From the NCBI RefSeq assembly GCF_008124765.1, contig NZ_VNHS01000011.1, forward strand, positions 248,001 to 312,000: 64,000 bases of DNA, written 5' to 3'. Within the stretch, counting starts at the first letter, position 1, and the number at the start of each line of letters is the position of its first letter. This document shows positions 1 to 9,470 of this stretch, in pieces. Below the pieces are notes generated by a model, which saw only the letters and a list, made by a program, of their open reading frames with translations, ran no database searches and was not told the DNA's origin. The DNA is from Paenibacillus methanolicus (lineage in GTDB: Bacteria; Bacillota; Bacilli; Paenibacillales; Paenibacillaceae). Position numbers and translations under genes: made by a program.

Positions 1-84
1 GCGCTCTCCCGGCGCGACTCCCGCCTGCTCCTGCTCGTTCCGAAGCCATCCCCATACCGGATAACCTGCGTCCATTCCTTTCAT
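1..84 (-). CDS. N-terminal fragment of an unidentified protein
   Basis: The first 28 codons of a minus-strand gene run off the left edge of the window. The start ATG at 84 follows a good ribosome binding site (GGAGAGGAAAC, about 85-95), which is the main evidence that the frame is real. The visible peptide begins MKGMDAGYPVWGWL and then becomes Glu/Gln/Gly-rich. It has no signal peptide or recognisable domain, and the fragment is too short to assign a function. Confidence 0.5.
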   Translation of the reverse strand, partial: MKGMDAGYPVWGWLRNEQEQAGVAPGER

Positions 85-266
85 GTTTCCTCTCCGCTTC
101 ATCATGATGGTAGTCATGCTAACCCTTGCGATGACCTTGTGTGATAGTCCGATTCTCACACAGATTCATTAGGAAAGTTAGACGATAATGATTAGAATTC
201 CGTTAAAGGGGATTCTAGGCGGATTTCCTTTAAAATACAAGAAGTCTTTAGACCTAGATATAGATC

Positions 267-308
267 AAAAAAAACCGTCCTTCACGCGGTTCGCGCATCG
301 AACGGTTT
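267..308 (-). terminator. Intrinsic terminator after the response regulator
   Basis: Read on the minus strand, AAACCGT and ACGGTTT form a stem around a loop of about 25 nt and are followed by a run of T. It lies 15 bp after the stop of the OmpR-type regulator, so it probably ends the kinase-regulator transcript. Confidence 0.75.
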
Positions 309-322
309 CGAATTAGGTTGTC

Positions 323-1057
323 TTACAAGCCGGATCGCGCACTATTCTCCTGCACGTACTTGTAGCCCACGCCCCATACGGTGCGGATGTACTTCGGCTC
401 CTTGGGATTGTTCTCTACTTTACGCCTCAAATTCACAATATGAACATCGATGGCTCGGTCGGTGACGAACGAATCGAAGCCGCGGATGGCGTTAATGAGG
501 TCTTCACGGCTGAATACTTTGCCCGGATGGGCGAGAAACAGCTTCATCAGTTCGAATTCCGAGAAGGTCGTCTCGACCAGCTGTCCCCGGACGAGCAGCA
601 ATCTGCGCTCCGTGTCCAGCCGAATCGCCGTATCGGCTTCCTTACCGGTCTCCTGCGGGGCTTTGGCCGCCGCGGCCCCCATTTGCGAATGAATTAACTG
701 AGCACGCCGGATTAGCGCCTCCGAACGCGCGCTCAGCTCATGCATACTGAACGGTTTGCACAAATAATCGTCCGCCCCGGCCCGGAGCGCTTGAACCCGC
801 TCGCTCACGTCCGTCTTCATGGATACCACCATTATCGGCACGCTGGAGAATTGCCGAATCCGCTTACAGAGGTCCGTGCCGTCCCCGTCGGGCAGCATGA
901 GATCAAGCAGCACCAGATCCGGCGTAACCGATTCCAGCAGCTTAACTCCCGTCGCGCCGTCGAACGCCTGATGAACCTCGTATCCTTCGCCCGACAAATA
1001 CATCGATAGCATATCGCTCATCATGACGTCATCTTCAACGACTAATATTTTATACAT
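323..1057 (-). CDS. OmpR/PhoB-family response regulator
   Basis: A 244-residue two-domain response regulator. The receiver domain (about 1-120) opens with MYKILVVEDD, carries the acidic pair D9/D10, the phospho-acceptor D52 in LVLLDLMLP and the lysine of CKPF. The C-terminal winged helix (about 145-240) has the family signature RAIDVHIVNLRRK and ends near VWGVGYKYV. The start at 1057 is preferred over upstream in-frame codons because GAGGTGACC sits just before it and the receiver fold begins at once. The gene lies 134 bp downstream of a hybrid histidine kinase on the same strand. The kinase's C-terminal Hpt domain is the likely phosphodonor, which is inference. The DNA target is unknown, but direct repeats upstream suggest autoregulation. 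Confidence 0.95.
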   Translation of the reverse strand: MYKILVVEDDVMMSDMLSMYLSGEGYEVHQAFDGATGVKLLESVTPDLVLLDLMLPDGDGTDLCKRIRQFSSVPIMVVSMKTDVSERVQALRAGADDYLCKPFSMHELSARSEALIRRAQLIHSQMGAAAAKAPQETGKEADTAIRLDTERRLLLVRGQLVETTFSEFELMKLFLAHPGKVFSREDLINAIRGFDSFVTDRAIDVHIVNLRRKVENNPKEPKYIRTVWGVGYKYVQENSARSGL

Positions 1058-1108
1058 TGCGGTCACCTCGAAGCGAATTGAAGATTGGCGTTGACTGCGT
1101 CTACTATC

Positions 1109-1161
1109 AATATACAATAGCCGGCACGGTCCAACAATAGATTGTTAGAACTTTGTTAGAA
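1109..1161 (-). promoter_or_regulatory. Candidate promoter and tandem OmpR-type binding site
   Basis: On the minus strand TTGTTG (1132-1137) and TATATT (1109-1114) are separated by 17 bp, a plausible SigA promoter for the response regulator. Immediately upstream lie two identical TTCTAACAA repeats (1153-1161 and 1142-1150) with an 11-bp period, partly continued by TATTGTTG. Direct repeats at 11-bp spacing are the usual architecture of OmpR/PhoB-family binding sites, so autoregulation is likely. The -35 match is weak. Confidence 0.45.
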
Positions 1162-1191
1162 AAGTGTGTCGATTTGGTAAGTATTGTGCAA

Positions 1192-4100
1192 CTACTTGTC
1201 GCTGCCCGCAAGCGCCTTCAGCATCGGACGCAGCACCAGCTGCACGCACGCGGCGGCGCTGTTGATCGCTTGAACGTCGATGCGCTCGATCGGCTGCTTC
1301 AGCAGCGATTCCAACTGATCGGCCATGGCGGCGAGCTCGGCCGCCGACAGATTGCCGGCCGACCCTTTGAGCGTATGGGCCAGCCTGCGCGCCGTCTGAT
1401 AGTCGCTCGCGACGAGCGCCTGGCGGAGACGGTCGCCGAACTGCGTGCTTTCCGCGGCGAAGACGTGCAGCATATGGCGCAAAATCTCCCGCTTGCCGCC
1501 TACCCGGGCGAGCGCGGAGGCCATGTCGATGCCGGGCACGCTGAGCAGCGCCATTCCTTCGTCGCTGGCGTGCAGCGGCGATTCGGCGGCCGCGGCGGCC
1601 GCATGCTCCTCCTCGCCGGCATTCAGCCACTTCAGCACGGTCTGGCGCATTTTCTCCGCTTGGATCGGCTTCGTCAGCACGTCGTTCATGCCGAGCTTGT
1701 AATAGCGTTCGTGATCCTTCTTAATGACGTTCGCGGTCAGCGCGATGATCGGCAGCATGTCGAATTTCGGCTCCGAACGGATAATCGAAGCCGCCTCGTC
1801 GCCGTCCATCTCCGGCATATGAATATCCATCAGAATCAGATCGTACGCCTCGCCGCTGTCGAGCTTCTGGAGCACTTCATGGCCCGTCTCCGCCACCTCG
1901 ACCGCAAATCCCCATTCGCTCAGCTGCTCGACCGCCACGAGCTGGTTAATCGCGTTATCCTCGGCGAGCAGAATCGTCCCCCGCCGCGGGAAGTCCTGCT
2001 CTTCGGCCGCCGCGGATTCCGCCAGGGCGGCCGCTCCCGCGCTGACCATGCCCATCACGGGCACCAGCGTCTGATAGAGCGCCATGCGGGTGACCGGCTT
2101 CACGAGGATCGCGTCCGGCCGCTCCTCCGACGGCAGCTTCAACAGTTCCTCGCGCCCGAACGCCGTCGTCAGCGCGATCGTCCGCACGCCGGTCGCCAGC
2201 GCCGTTTCGTGGAACGACTGCCACGTATCGTCGCCGAACATATCCGGCATCTCGAAGTCGAGCAGCACGGCGGCCGGCAGCGCGCCGATTCCCGCCCGCG
2301 CCAGACGCTCCTGCGCCGAACGCCACGAGCCGTGCCCGATCGGCAGCAGACCCATGTCCTCCAGCATGCCCGACCAATGCTGCTCCATAAGCATGTAATC
2401 TTCCACGACCCAGATCGCGTGCTCGCCGACCTGATAAGGCTCGTTCATCGCATCGGACTGGGCCGCGAACTGCAGCGTGAATTCGAAGCGGCTGCCGACG
2501 CCGGCCGTGCTCTCGTACGAAATCGCGCCGCCCATCATCTCGACGAGACTCTTCGCGATGACAAGTCCCAGGCCCGTCCCGCCGTATTTACGCTGCGTGG
2601 CGGGGCCCGCCTGCGTGAACGACTCGAACAGGCGCGTCTGCTGCTCCTCCGAGATGCCGATGCCGGTATCCTCCACGCTGAACCGCACGACTACGTCTTC
2701 GCCCGGCTCGAAGACGAGGAGCTGCACCTGCAGCTTGACGTGCCCCCGGTTCGTAAACTTCACGGCATTGCCGCACAGGTTCAAGAGTACTTGCTCGATC
2801 CGCAGGGGATCGCCGATCAGCGCCGACGGCAGCTGCTCCGGCGTCTCGATGAGGAATTCGAACTGCTCCTTGCCGCCGACGAACACGCTTAGAATATCCG
2901 CGAGCTTCTGCAGCATCTCCTCCAGGTTGAAGGAAACCGCGTTCAGCTCGATTTTGCCCGCCTCCACCTTCGAGAAGTCGAGAATATCGTTGATGATGCG
3001 CAGGAGCGCCTCCGAAGACGCCTGCATTTTATCCGCGTAATCCCGCTGCAGCTGCGTCAGCTCCGTCTTCTGCATGAGCCGAGTCAAGCCGATGATGCCC
3101 GCCAGCGGCGTGCGGATCTCGTGGCTCATCCGCGCCAAGAACAGCGTCTTCGCCTGGCTCGCCTCGTCGGCCTCCCGCTTGGCTTCCGCCAGCATCTCGT
3201 TCACCCGGGTGTTCTCCGTCACGTCGCGCGCGATGCAGGAGAAGAAGCGTTCGCCGGTGCCCTCGTCCTGATGAGCGACCAAGATTTTGGACACGTTCAC
3301 GATCCGCCCGTCCGGCGTGTGCAGCTCTGCCATATTCTCCGTGAAGCCGTGGGCCACGGCGTGATCGATCCCCATCAGCAGCGTCTCGACGAACCGCGCC
3401 GGCACCTCCTCGGCGAGCGACACTTCGCCAGATCCGGCCAAGCCCAGCATCTCCCTTCCGGCCGGATTGAGATAGATGAGCTTATGATCGGCGTCGAACG
3501 TCGCGATCAGGTCGTGCGCGGCCTCCAATACGGCCAGCTGGCGGCTGCGCGTCTTCTCCTCCTGCCGCTGCTTCGTAATATCGCGCGAAATCCCGACGAC
3601 GCCGACCACCTTGCCGTCCCGGTCCGTAATCGCGCTTGAGCTGTGCGACACCGGAATCCGCGTACCGTCTTTGTGCACGAGCACCCACTCCCGTTCGTAG
3701 TTCCTGTTGTCTAAGCGATGTTCGCGCAGCACCGATATATCGGGGGCGACCGGCCGCCCGAGCTTCGCGGAGAGCTGCTCCGCAGCCTCTGCCAGCGAGT
3801 CCGGCGCGATGAACAGAAGCGGCGTGTGAAAGCCGATGACCTCCTCCGCGCGGTAGCCCAGCAGCCGCTCCGCGGCTTTGCTGAAATACGTGATCCGGTA
3901 TTCCTGATCCACGACGATGATCGAATATTGATTTTGATTAATGATGGCTTCCAGTTGGTCGAACATCTCGCGCAGATGGACCGTCATCTCGTTGACCGAA
4001 TGCGACAGCCGCGTAATCTCGTCCCGGCCCGTCTCCGGTACCGGGATGACGTCGAATTGGCCGGCCGACGCCGCCTCCGTCACGTCGGTGACCCGCTGAA

Positions 4101-5016
4101 GGCGGGCAAGCAGCCGGTTAATGTAGGCCCACAGCAGCAGCGCCATGACGATCTCCGCGGCCGCGATCCTCAGCACCGTCCGCCAAATCAGCGGCGTCAG
4201 CGGCTCCTCGAACTCCTTCATCGCCACCTGCATGCCCACTTGCCAGCCGGTCTGGGCGACGTCCGCATGGAACACGATCGACCGCCCTTTGCCCGAGCCC
4301 GTCTCAGCATAGCCCTGTTCGCCCGCCAGCATGTCGTCGGCCGCCGCCGCGAAGGGCAGCTCGGGCGAGCGCAAGTTATAGACGAGCTCCTTTTTAATAT
4401 CCGGATAGTACAGAATATTGCCTTCGCGATTGTACATGAGGACGATATCCCGCAGTCCGACGCGAAAATCCAGAAACTGCTCCGCCAGCGTGTCCGTTCG
4501 AATCGCCGCGTTCAAGTAGCCGGCCGGCTCGTTCTCCCCGTCCGGCACCGGAATGCGGATCAAGAACAGCCGCTCGCCCGTCCGCGGGCCGATGAACGGA
4601 TCGGTGATCGCCGAATTGCCGATGCTCGTCGACTCCGTCCAGGGCCGCCAATTCGGCCCGGCTTGCGTCCCGCTCGCAAAATGCGTGTAGCCGTCCCCGT
4701 CCGTATAGGAGAGCGCAAAGTAAGGCGAGTCTTTGCGCGACGTTTCGATATGAAGATAAGCAATGCGCTCGGTCTCGCTGCCGAAGCGGACGATTTCGGA
4801 CCGGCTCATCGCCGTCACTTCGGCCCGGCGCTCGTCCAGCCAGACGGACATACCGTCCGCGCTGCCGCGGACCTTGGCGTAAGCCTTCTCGATCAGCGCC
4901 TCCTTGATCGTGGCTTTCGCCGTCCGATAATTGCTAATGCCGACCAAGACGAGAGGCAGCAGCGTGATCAAGATGACGAATACGAGAAATTTCGTACGGA
5001 TCGAGACATGACTCAT
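1192..5016 (-). CDS. Hybrid sensor histidine kinase with PAS, REC and Hpt domains
   Basis: A 1274-residue membrane phosphorelay kinase. Visible order: TM helix (about 9-28), extracytoplasmic Cache-like sensor (30-270), second TM (280-300), HAMP (300-352), two PAS domains (about 353-480 and 490-600), HisKA with phospho-accepting H632 in SHEIRTP, and HATPase_c (N750 region, DTGIGIS near 783, GGTGLGL near 812). It then has a receiver-like domain (866-985, candidate D920 in LLDFEMPD), a full receiver (1014-1130, D1064 in [11 protein letters not shown]) and a C-terminal Hpt (H1214 in [10 protein letters not shown]). The first receiver is divergent and may be a docking pseudo-receiver. A complete His-Asp-His relay is present in one chain, and the OmpR regulator downstream is the obvious final Asp. 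The ligand is unknown. Confidence 0.95.
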   Translation of the reverse strand: MSHVSIRTKFLVFVILITLLPLVLVGISNYRTAKATIKEALIEKAYAKVRGSADGMSVWLDERRAEVTAMSRSEIVRFGSETERIAYLHIETSRKDSPYFALSYTDGDGYTHFASGTQAGPNWRPWTESTSIGNSAITDPFIGPRTGERLFLIRIPVPDGENEPAGYLNAAIRTDTLAEQFLDFRVGLRDIVLMYNREGNILYYPDIKKELVYNLRSPELPFAAAADDMLAGEQGYAETGSGKGRSIVFHADVAQTGWQVGMQVAMKEFEEPLTPLIWRTVLRIAAAEIVMALLLWAYINRLLARLQRVTDVTEAASAGQFDVIPVPETGRDEITRLSHSVNEMTVHLREMFDQLEAIINQNQYSIIVVDQEYRITYFSKAAERLLGYRAEEVIGFHTPLLFIAPDSLAEAAEQLSAKLGRPVAPDISVLREHRLDNRNYEREWVLVHKDGTRIPVSHSSSAITDRDGKVVGVVGISRDITKQRQEEKTRSRQLAVLEAAHDLIATFDADHKLIYLNPAGREMLGLAGSGEVSLAEEVPARFVETLLMGIDHAVAHGFTENMAELHTPDGRIVNVSKILVAHQDEGTGERFFSCIARDVTENTRVNEMLAEAKREADEASQAKTLFLARMSHEIRTPLAGIIGLTRLMQKTELTQLQRDYADKMQASSEALLRIINDILDFSKVEAGKIELNAVSFNLEEMLQKLADILSVFVGGKEQFEFLIETPEQLPSALIGDPLRIEQVLLNLCGNAVKFTNRGHVKLQVQLLVFEPGEDVVVRFSVEDTGIGISEEQQTRLFESFTQAGPATQRKYGGTGLGLVIAKSLVEMMGGAISYESTAGVGSRFEFTLQFAAQSDAMNEPYQVGEHAIWVVEDYMLMEQHWSGMLEDMGLLPIGHGSWRSAQERLARAGIGALPAAVLLDFEMPDMFGDDTWQSFHETALATGVRTIALTTAFGREELLKLPSEERPDAILVKPVTRMALYQTLVPVMGMVSAGAAALAESAAAEEQDFPRRGTILLAEDNAINQLVAVEQLSEWGFAVEVAETGHEVLQKLDSGEAYDLILMDIHMPEMDGDEAASIIRSEPKFDMLPIIALTANVIKKDHERYYKLGMNDVLTKPIQAEKMRQTVLKWLNAGEEEHAAAAAAESPLHASDEGMALLSVPGIDMASALARVGGKREILRHMLHVFAAESTQFGDRLRQALVASDYQTARRLAHTLKGSAGNLSAAELAAMADQLESLLKQPIERIDVQAINSAAACVQLVLRPMLKALAGSDK

Positions 5017-5196
5017 CCCATTGTTCGCCCTCCCGCGTAACTTTATGTACCGATTCCCCCTCTTTATGGGAAGGGATCGTTTTCATTATAACGATCGCCT
5101 CCGCGAGCGCCTAGTTGGAAACAAATTCCACAAATGCGTCACAGACAGTTATGGAATCAGCTGGTAAAATGAATTCGATCAAAACGATTTATCTAG

Positions 5197-5226
5197 TTGA
5201 ATTTTAATCGCCTTATTGACTATACT
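5197..5226 (+). promoter_or_regulatory. SigA-type promoter of the PAS-HTH gene
   Basis: TTGAAT (5197-5202) and TATACT (5221-5226) are separated by 18 bp, ending 44 bp before the ATG at 5271. It lies in the 254-bp region between the divergent hybrid kinase and the PAS-HTH gene. No other element is evident there. Confidence 0.55.
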
Positions 5227-5270
5227 TTGTCTAACAATCGCGTGACCGGATAGAACGAGGTGAAAGAAGC

Positions 5271-6152
5271 ATGCCTGTTTTCAAAACGATATTCGATACG
5301 ATGGATACCCCGATGGCCCTGCTGAAAGGCGGCGCCGCCAGACCGCTCTTCGACCGGGTAAACGAAGCGTTCGTCCAGCTCGTCGGCTTGTCCCGGCAGG
5401 AGCTGGACGGCAACGCGCTTGCCGCCCTATTCCCCGGCTGCCGGGTAGAGGAACTGAGCGAAGGCGCGCGCGTTGCCCCCCTACAGGGCCGCCACGAACA
5501 ACCCACGCGGATCAAGCTCTCCTGCCGCAAGCTCGACATCGCCGTGGATTCGGTCTGGCTGCTCACGGCGGAAGACGTCAGCGCCGCGCAATGGATCGAG
5601 CGCCAATCCAGCGCCCAGCCGGTGCTCATGTCGGGCATCGTCGAGGCGAATTACGTCATTAGCCGGCTGGAGAAGACCCCTTTGGCCGCGGTGCAAGATC
5701 CGCCGCTGCAGGAACTGGAATATTTGCAGAAGTCCATCCTCTCCATTATTCACCCGGACGAGCAAGAGCGCACCATCGCGGCGATTCAGGAGGCGGCCCG
5801 CTTCCGCAGATCCGGCCATTTGACCATCCGCACCAAACGGCTGGCCGACGCGGTGGATTTGGAGATTCGTCTCCTCTTCCATCCCTTCTATGACGGGAGC
5901 GGAGAGCTGAAGCAATACGCGTTCGTCGTCACGGACCTGCGCCCGAACGCGGAGCCGATCGATCCGGCCGTGAAGCTGAAGATCGTGATGGCCCGCTGCA
6001 ACATGTCGGCCCAACAGCTCTCGGAGACGACCGGCATCTCCGTGCAGACGATCTCGAAGCTGCGCAACGGCAAGATTCGCAAGCCGCAGCGCCTGACGGC
6101 CGAGCTGATCGCCACGGAGCTGGGGGTCAAGCCGCAGGAAATTTGGAGCTGA
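5271..6152 (+). CDS. PAS domain protein with C-terminal XRE-type HTH
   Basis: A 293-residue soluble protein. The N-terminal half has PAS-like character (residues 1-60 MDTPMALLKG..NEAFVQLVGLSRQEL, and another sensor-like stretch about 125-225 with the PAS phrase IHPDEQERT). The last 65 residues form an XRE-type helix-turn-helix (MSAQQLSETTGISVQTISKL.NGK). It is probably a cytoplasmic, signal-responsive DNA-binding regulator. GAGGTGAAAGAAGC precedes the ATG. It is transcribed divergently from the hybrid kinase, so the two may share regulation, although nothing in the sequence proves a link. A strong hairpin follows the stop. Confidence 0.8.
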   Translation: MPVFKTIFDTMDTPMALLKGGAARPLFDRVNEAFVQLVGLSRQELDGNALAALFPGCRVEELSEGARVAPLQGRHEQPTRIKLSCRKLDIAVDSVWLLTAEDVSAAQWIERQSSAQPVLMSGIVEANYVISRLEKTPLAAVQDPPLQELEYLQKSILSIIHPDEQERTIAAIQEAARFRRSGHLTIRTKRLADAVDLEIRLLFHPFYDGSGELKQYAFVVTDLRPNAEPIDPAVKLKIVMARCNMSAQQLSETTGISVQTISKLRNGKIRKPQRLTAELIATELGVKPQEIWS

Positions 6153-6189
6153 GCGGACTGCTCGTTAGCCGCTCCGGCGGCAAGCAAAG

Positions 6190-6232
6190 AGGGCTGTTCT
6201 TCGTCGACCTCGACGAGGAACAGCCCTTTATC
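6190..6232. terminator. Bidirectional terminator between convergent genes
   Basis: A nearly perfect stem, GGGCTGTTCTTCGTCGA paired with TCGACGAGGAACAGCCC, has short T-containing flanks on both sides. It lies between the convergent PAS-HTH and HD-GYP genes. Confidence 0.75.
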
Positions 6233-6252
6233 GTGTAAGGCGCCAATATCCA

Positions 6253-6283
6253 TAAGCGCGCAGCTTATACAAGCTTGTATTTC
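6253..6283 (-). repeat. Dispersed AT-rich hairpin repeat (family 3), copy 1
   Basis: The minus strand reads AATACAAGCTTGTATAAGC followed by TGCGC and GCTTA. It is a copy of the ATACAAGAATTTATAAGC element also found at 13078, 16786 and 58309. TAAGC and GCTTA form a small stem around GCGCA. The copy begins at the stop codon of the HD-GYP gene. Confidence 0.5.
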
Positions 6284-7754
6284 AAGAAACGATCGACGTT
6301 CTCTCCGCGTCGTTCGGCACCAAACGCAGCGTTCGGTCCGAAGCGGCCGTCTCCAAGAGGAAGCGCGAATCGCTCGAAGCGAGTCGCGTCCAAGCTTCCA
6401 CGCAAGCCGGGTCGAAGTGCGTGCCGTTGCCCTCCAAAATGATGGCCATCGCGTCCTCGTGCGACATCGCATTGCGATACGAACGCGAGGACGTCAGCGC
6501 GTCGTACACGTCGGCAACGGCCGTAATGCGGGCGAGCACCGGTATGCGTTCGCCGGCCAGCCGGTCTGGATAGCCCGTTCCGTCCCATTTCTCATGATGG
6601 GAGCGGATAATGGACAGCTCGTCGGCGAAGAAGCCGAGCCGCTTGCACATGTCATAGCCCCATACCGGATGGCGCTCGATCATGTTCCGCTCCTCCGGGC
6701 TCAGCTTGCCGGGCTTGTTCAACACCGCGTCCGGCACCTTGATCTTCCCGACGTCGTGCACGACGCCGCCCTGCGCGATCGCGCGCAGCTCCTCGGACGA
6801 GCGGCCCATCTCTTCGGCGAGCCGCAGCGCGTACAGCGCCACCCGCATGTTATGGCCGGCCGTGTACGCGTCCCGAACCTCGGTCGCCATGATCAGCGCC
6901 CGCACGCTCGGCGTTATACAGGCTTCGAGCCAAGCGCGCGGATCGGATTTGAACAGTACTTTCAGCGAGGTGCTGAAGGAGCCCTGCGAGAAATATTGAC
7001 GCGCCAGCCCGTTCAGCATGATGACCATCGAAGCGAGCACCAGCACGTGATATAACCACCAGCTCAGCATCCATGCCTCCCCGGTAATCATAATATACTG
7101 GGAGGCGATCAGCAGACCGGTACTGTAGACGATCGCCCGTTGAACCGGAAATCCGGCGGCGAGATAAGATTGACGATAATGGAACATCGTCCATAGGCAG
7201 CCAGCGCACGTTAGCGCGGCCGCGACCCATTTGTACGGATGCTGGTTAATATGGAGCGACTCGACCGCATCCGGCATCAGGAAGGCCAGGACGCAGATCA
7301 GGGCGAGCACCGAGCCCCACACCGGCATCAGGAAGCGCCGCCGCCGCGCCAGCCAGCGAACGAGCGGCAGGTCCGTCGGCGCCGCCGACAGACAGAGCCA
7401 GCCGACCGCGAGCAGGATGCTCAGCTGGGACGCGATGCCCGGCAGCGTCGAGGCGTGGATCAGCAGTCCCGGGGTCGACAGTCCGTGCAGGATGAACAGC
7501 TCCGCGAGGGAAAGGTAGGCGAGCGCCAGAAACTCGATCTTGATATTGCGCAGCCGGTACCCGGTTATACCGACCGCCACGGCGAACAGCGTCGCGAGCG
7601 CGGCGATGATGCTGACGATATAGAAGTGCCCCGACGGGGAATGAATCGAAACGTCGGCCGTATGGGCCGAACGCAGCCATTCGTAGCAAAATAAAGGGAT
7701 CGTTGTCGCGAGCAGCGGGCCGAGAAGAAGCGCCGTTCTCTCTTTCACGCGCAT
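6282..7754 (-). CDS. Membrane HD-GYP domain phosphodiesterase
   Basis: A 490-residue protein likely to hydrolyse cyclic-di-GMP. The N-terminal half (about 1-250) is a bundle of seven or eight hydrophobic helices resembling MASE-type sensor regions. A short linker leads to the HD-GYP domain (about 280-460), with H333-D334 in VVHDVGKI, the histidine pair H386-H387 in SHHEKW and the G394-Y395-P396 triplet in DGTGYPDRL. All expected metal and GYP residues are present, so catalysis is expected. It is a single-gene unit on the minus strand, ending inside a family 3 repeat whose first bases form part of its TGA stop. Its input signal is unknown. Motility, biofilm or sporulation control would be typical for the family. 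Confidence 0.92.
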   Translation of the reverse strand: MRVKERTALLLGPLLATTIPLFCYEWLRSAHTADVSIHSPSGHFYIVSIIAALATLFAVAVGITGYRLRNIKIEFLALAYLSLAELFILHGLSTPGLLIHASTLPGIASQLSILLAVGWLCLSAAPTDLPLVRWLARRRRFLMPVWGSVLALICVLAFLMPDAVESLHINQHPYKWVAAALTCAGCLWTMFHYRQSYLAAGFPVQRAIVYSTGLLIASQYIMITGEAWMLSWWLYHVLVLASMVIMLNGLARQYFSQGSFSTSLKVLFKSDPRAWLEACITPSVRALIMATEVRDAYTAGHNMRVALYALRLAEEMGRSSEELRAIAQGGVVHDVGKIKVPDAVLNKPGKLSPEERNMIERHPVWGYDMCKRLGFFADELSIIRSHHEKWDGTGYPDRLAGERIPVLARITAVADVYDALTSSRSYRNAMSHEDAMAIILEGNGTHFDPACVEAWTRLASSDSRFLLETAASDRTLRLVPNDAERTSIVS

Positions 7755-7899
7755 GGAGATTCCTCCTGTTATTCGTAGGCCGATATACCTTGCCAGTCTC
7801 TCATTTCAGAATAAGCGCACCGGTCCTAGTCCGTCAACGGAAACAAGCAAAAGGGCTCCGCCCTTCAGATCCCCATTCTCCCTCCCCCTTCCCCCTCCG

Positions 7900-8182
7900 C
7901 AATGCTGTCAGGTTAAGAGGGCTCCGCCCTATTTACCCGACTTTTGTTGCTCCCTCCTCCCACCTCCTCCGCCGAGGAGGCTCCAAAGGGCTTTGCCTTC
8001 TGGACTCCCTATTTCGTGCTGACATGTTTGTTCGCGGTCGGCGGGAAGGCTTGGGCGGGGCACGCTTTTGTCCTGACGGACAAAGCTTCAGTAGGTTTTG
8101 AAGTCCGTCATAAGACTTAAGCCTGTCAACTATAGGCCCTAGTTCGCTTCTTCGGACGTTTTTCCTTAACCTGACAGCATTG
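7900..8182. mobile_element. MITE-like element bounded by 18-bp inverted repeats
   Basis: CAATGCTGTCAGGTTAAG (7900-7917) recurs exactly inverted as CTTAACCTGACAGCATTG (8165-8182), bounding 283 bp with no convincing gene. The ends resemble those of IS4/IS231-type elements, which finish in TTAAG; that comparison is from memory and uncertain. The interior has short hairpins of the GGGCTCCGCCC type and one copy of an 89-bp sequence whose partner lies outside the element. No obvious target-site duplication is visible, although CCCTCCGC occurs beside both ends. It lies in an 820-bp gene-free stretch (7755-8573). Confidence 0.5.
8002..8090 (+). repeat. Diverged direct repeat, copy 1
   Basis: This stretch aligns with 8257-8342 through GGACTCCCT, TTTCGTGCT, GTTTGTTCGCGGT and GGCGGG, and ends with TTGTCC and GGACAAAGCTTCA, which form a small hairpin. 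It lies inside the inverted-repeat element. Confidence 0.55.
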
Positions 8183-8256
8183 CCCTCCGCCCAGGGGAAC
8201 CAGAGGACCTTGCCCAGCTCTTGCTTCCGAAGTGAGTTTTACACCGGAAAACTTCA

Positions 8257-8342
8257 GGACTCCCTTTCGTGCTATTACGTTTGTTCGCGGTTGGCGGGTT
8301 GCTTCGAGCTGGCACGTTCTTGTCCTAGCGGACAAAGCTTCA
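8257..8342 (+). repeat. Diverged direct repeat, copy 2
   Basis: This is the partner of 8002-8090, placed about 75 bp outside the right inverted repeat. It keeps the same terminal hairpin (TTGTCC, GGACAAAGCTTCA). It suggests a duplicated or decayed insertion-like region rather than coding sequence. Confidence 0.5.
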
Positions 8343-8427
8343 TGCGTATGGGGTGCTCTCGTGGACACGCTTTTCTCTGTTTTATCCACAACATGAACGG
8401 CTGCATAACTTCCTAATAATAGGAAAT

Positions 8428-8466
8428 AGCCGGCTGTTCCAGAGTAATTACCCTGGTCAACCGGCT
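8428..8466 (-). terminator. Probable terminator of the PadR cassette
   Basis: Minus-strand AGCCGG and CCAG pair with CTGG and CCGGCT around an internal loop, followed by ATTTCCTATTATT. It is about 110 bp downstream of the DUF4097 gene. The T-run is imperfect. Confidence 0.4.
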
Positions 8467-8573
8467 TATCGGCCTTGGCCCCTATTGCCCATTCCATGTT
8501 CCGAACCGGCCGGGTCGCACGTCCCGCTTGCGGCGCTTCCCCGCTGCCGGCGCACCACGCCGCAAGTCTCGGC

Positions 8574-9470
8574 TTATCGTCGCTCCAAATACAGATTGCC
8601 CGACCCGGTCTCGACCTCGACGCGCACGTCCCCGCCGCCGAAAACGATCTGTTCCTGCACCCCTTCTTCATCCGATTCCCGGCCGTCCTCCCACTCGTTC
8701 TTCAGATCGCCCGATCCGCTTGCGAACTGGATGGTCGCCGATTCCGGCGGCGCGAGCGTCGCGATCGTCACGTTGCCGCTGCCCGTCTCCGCCTTGACGC
8801 TGCCGCTCAATTGATCCGCGGTCACATAGATATTCCCGCTGCCGGTGTCGGCATCCACCGTAGCGGCTTCGACGTCCGTGAGCCTCAGGTTCCCGCTGCT
8901 GACGTCCATCTCTACTTGGTTCGCCTTGGACGATTCCGCATGGATGTTGCCCGATCCCGCTTCCAGCTCAAGCTTCCGCGAAGTCAGATTTTTCACGTGC
9001 ACGTTACCCGAGCCGATGCTGGCGACAAGCTCGTCGATCTTCAAATCCGACAGTTCCACGTTGCCGCTCCCGCCATCGATCGCAAATTTGCTCCACTGGC
9101 GATCGGGCACTTCGAGCCGCAGGTCCACGTCCAGGATGTTAAACCCGATGGTGAAGCCCGTGCTCGCCTTGACGTCGACGAGCAGCTCGCCGCCGCTCGG
9201 CACGAGCTTCACTTCGATGCGATCCAGGAACTTCTTGCTCGCTCGGCCCGTCAGCGTCGCCTTGAATTCGTCGCTCGTCCCCCGCACGATATCGATATCG
9301 GCGGCGCTTGCGCCCAGCTTGATCCGCTCGATGCCCGCGGCGCTCGCGCTCGCTTCCTTCGCCACTTCCACGGTGCCGAAGGAGAAGTCGCCTTCGGAGC
9401 CGAGCGAAACGGCCGTGCCGATCGCCCCGGCCGCGAACAACGTCAATCCGGCTATGACCCAGTTTCTCAT
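8574..9470 (-). CDS. DUF4097-family beta-repeat protein
   Basis: A 298-residue exported or membrane-tethered protein with a single N-terminal hydrophobic helix (about 4-22), then a right-handed beta-type repeat region. The repeat hallmark GSGN or SSGN recurs roughly every 20-25 residues (GGSGNVELS, GSGNVHVKN, GSGNIHAES, SSGNLRLTD, GSGNIYVTA, GSGNVTIAT, GSGNLYLER), which is diagnostic of DUF4097/DUF4098. It is the last gene of a three-gene cassette after PadR and DUF1700 genes, with a 4-bp ATGA overlap. Cassettes of this type are common in Firmicutes, and the molecular role is not established. No catalytic motif is visible. Confidence 0.9.
   Translation of the reverse strand: MRNWVIAGLTLFAAGAIGTAVSLGSEGDFSFGTVEVAKEASASAAGIERIKLGASAADIDIVRGTSDEFKATLTGRASKKFLDRIEVKLVPSGGELLVDVKASTGFTIGFNILDVDLRLEVPDRQWSKFAIDGGSGNVELSDLKIDELVASIGSGNVHVKNLTSRKLELEAGSGNIHAESSKANQVEMDVSSGNLRLTDVEAATVDADTGSGNIYVTADQLSGSVKAETGSGNVTIATLAPPESATIQFASGSGDLKNEWEDGRESDEEGVQEQIVFGGGDVRVEVETGSGNLYLERR

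Noticed and set aside
1153-2892. Long plus-strand frame opposite the hybrid kinase (also 3718-5040 and similar frames elsewhere)
   Set aside because: It is antisense to a gene with complete, ordered domains. Arg/His/Pro-rich translation is typical of the shadow frame of GC-rich coding DNA.
7755-8573. Genes or a transposase in the MITE-like region
   Set aside because: The open frames change with the repeats, have no ribosome binding sites and overlap the inverted ends. None shows a DDE or HUH motif.
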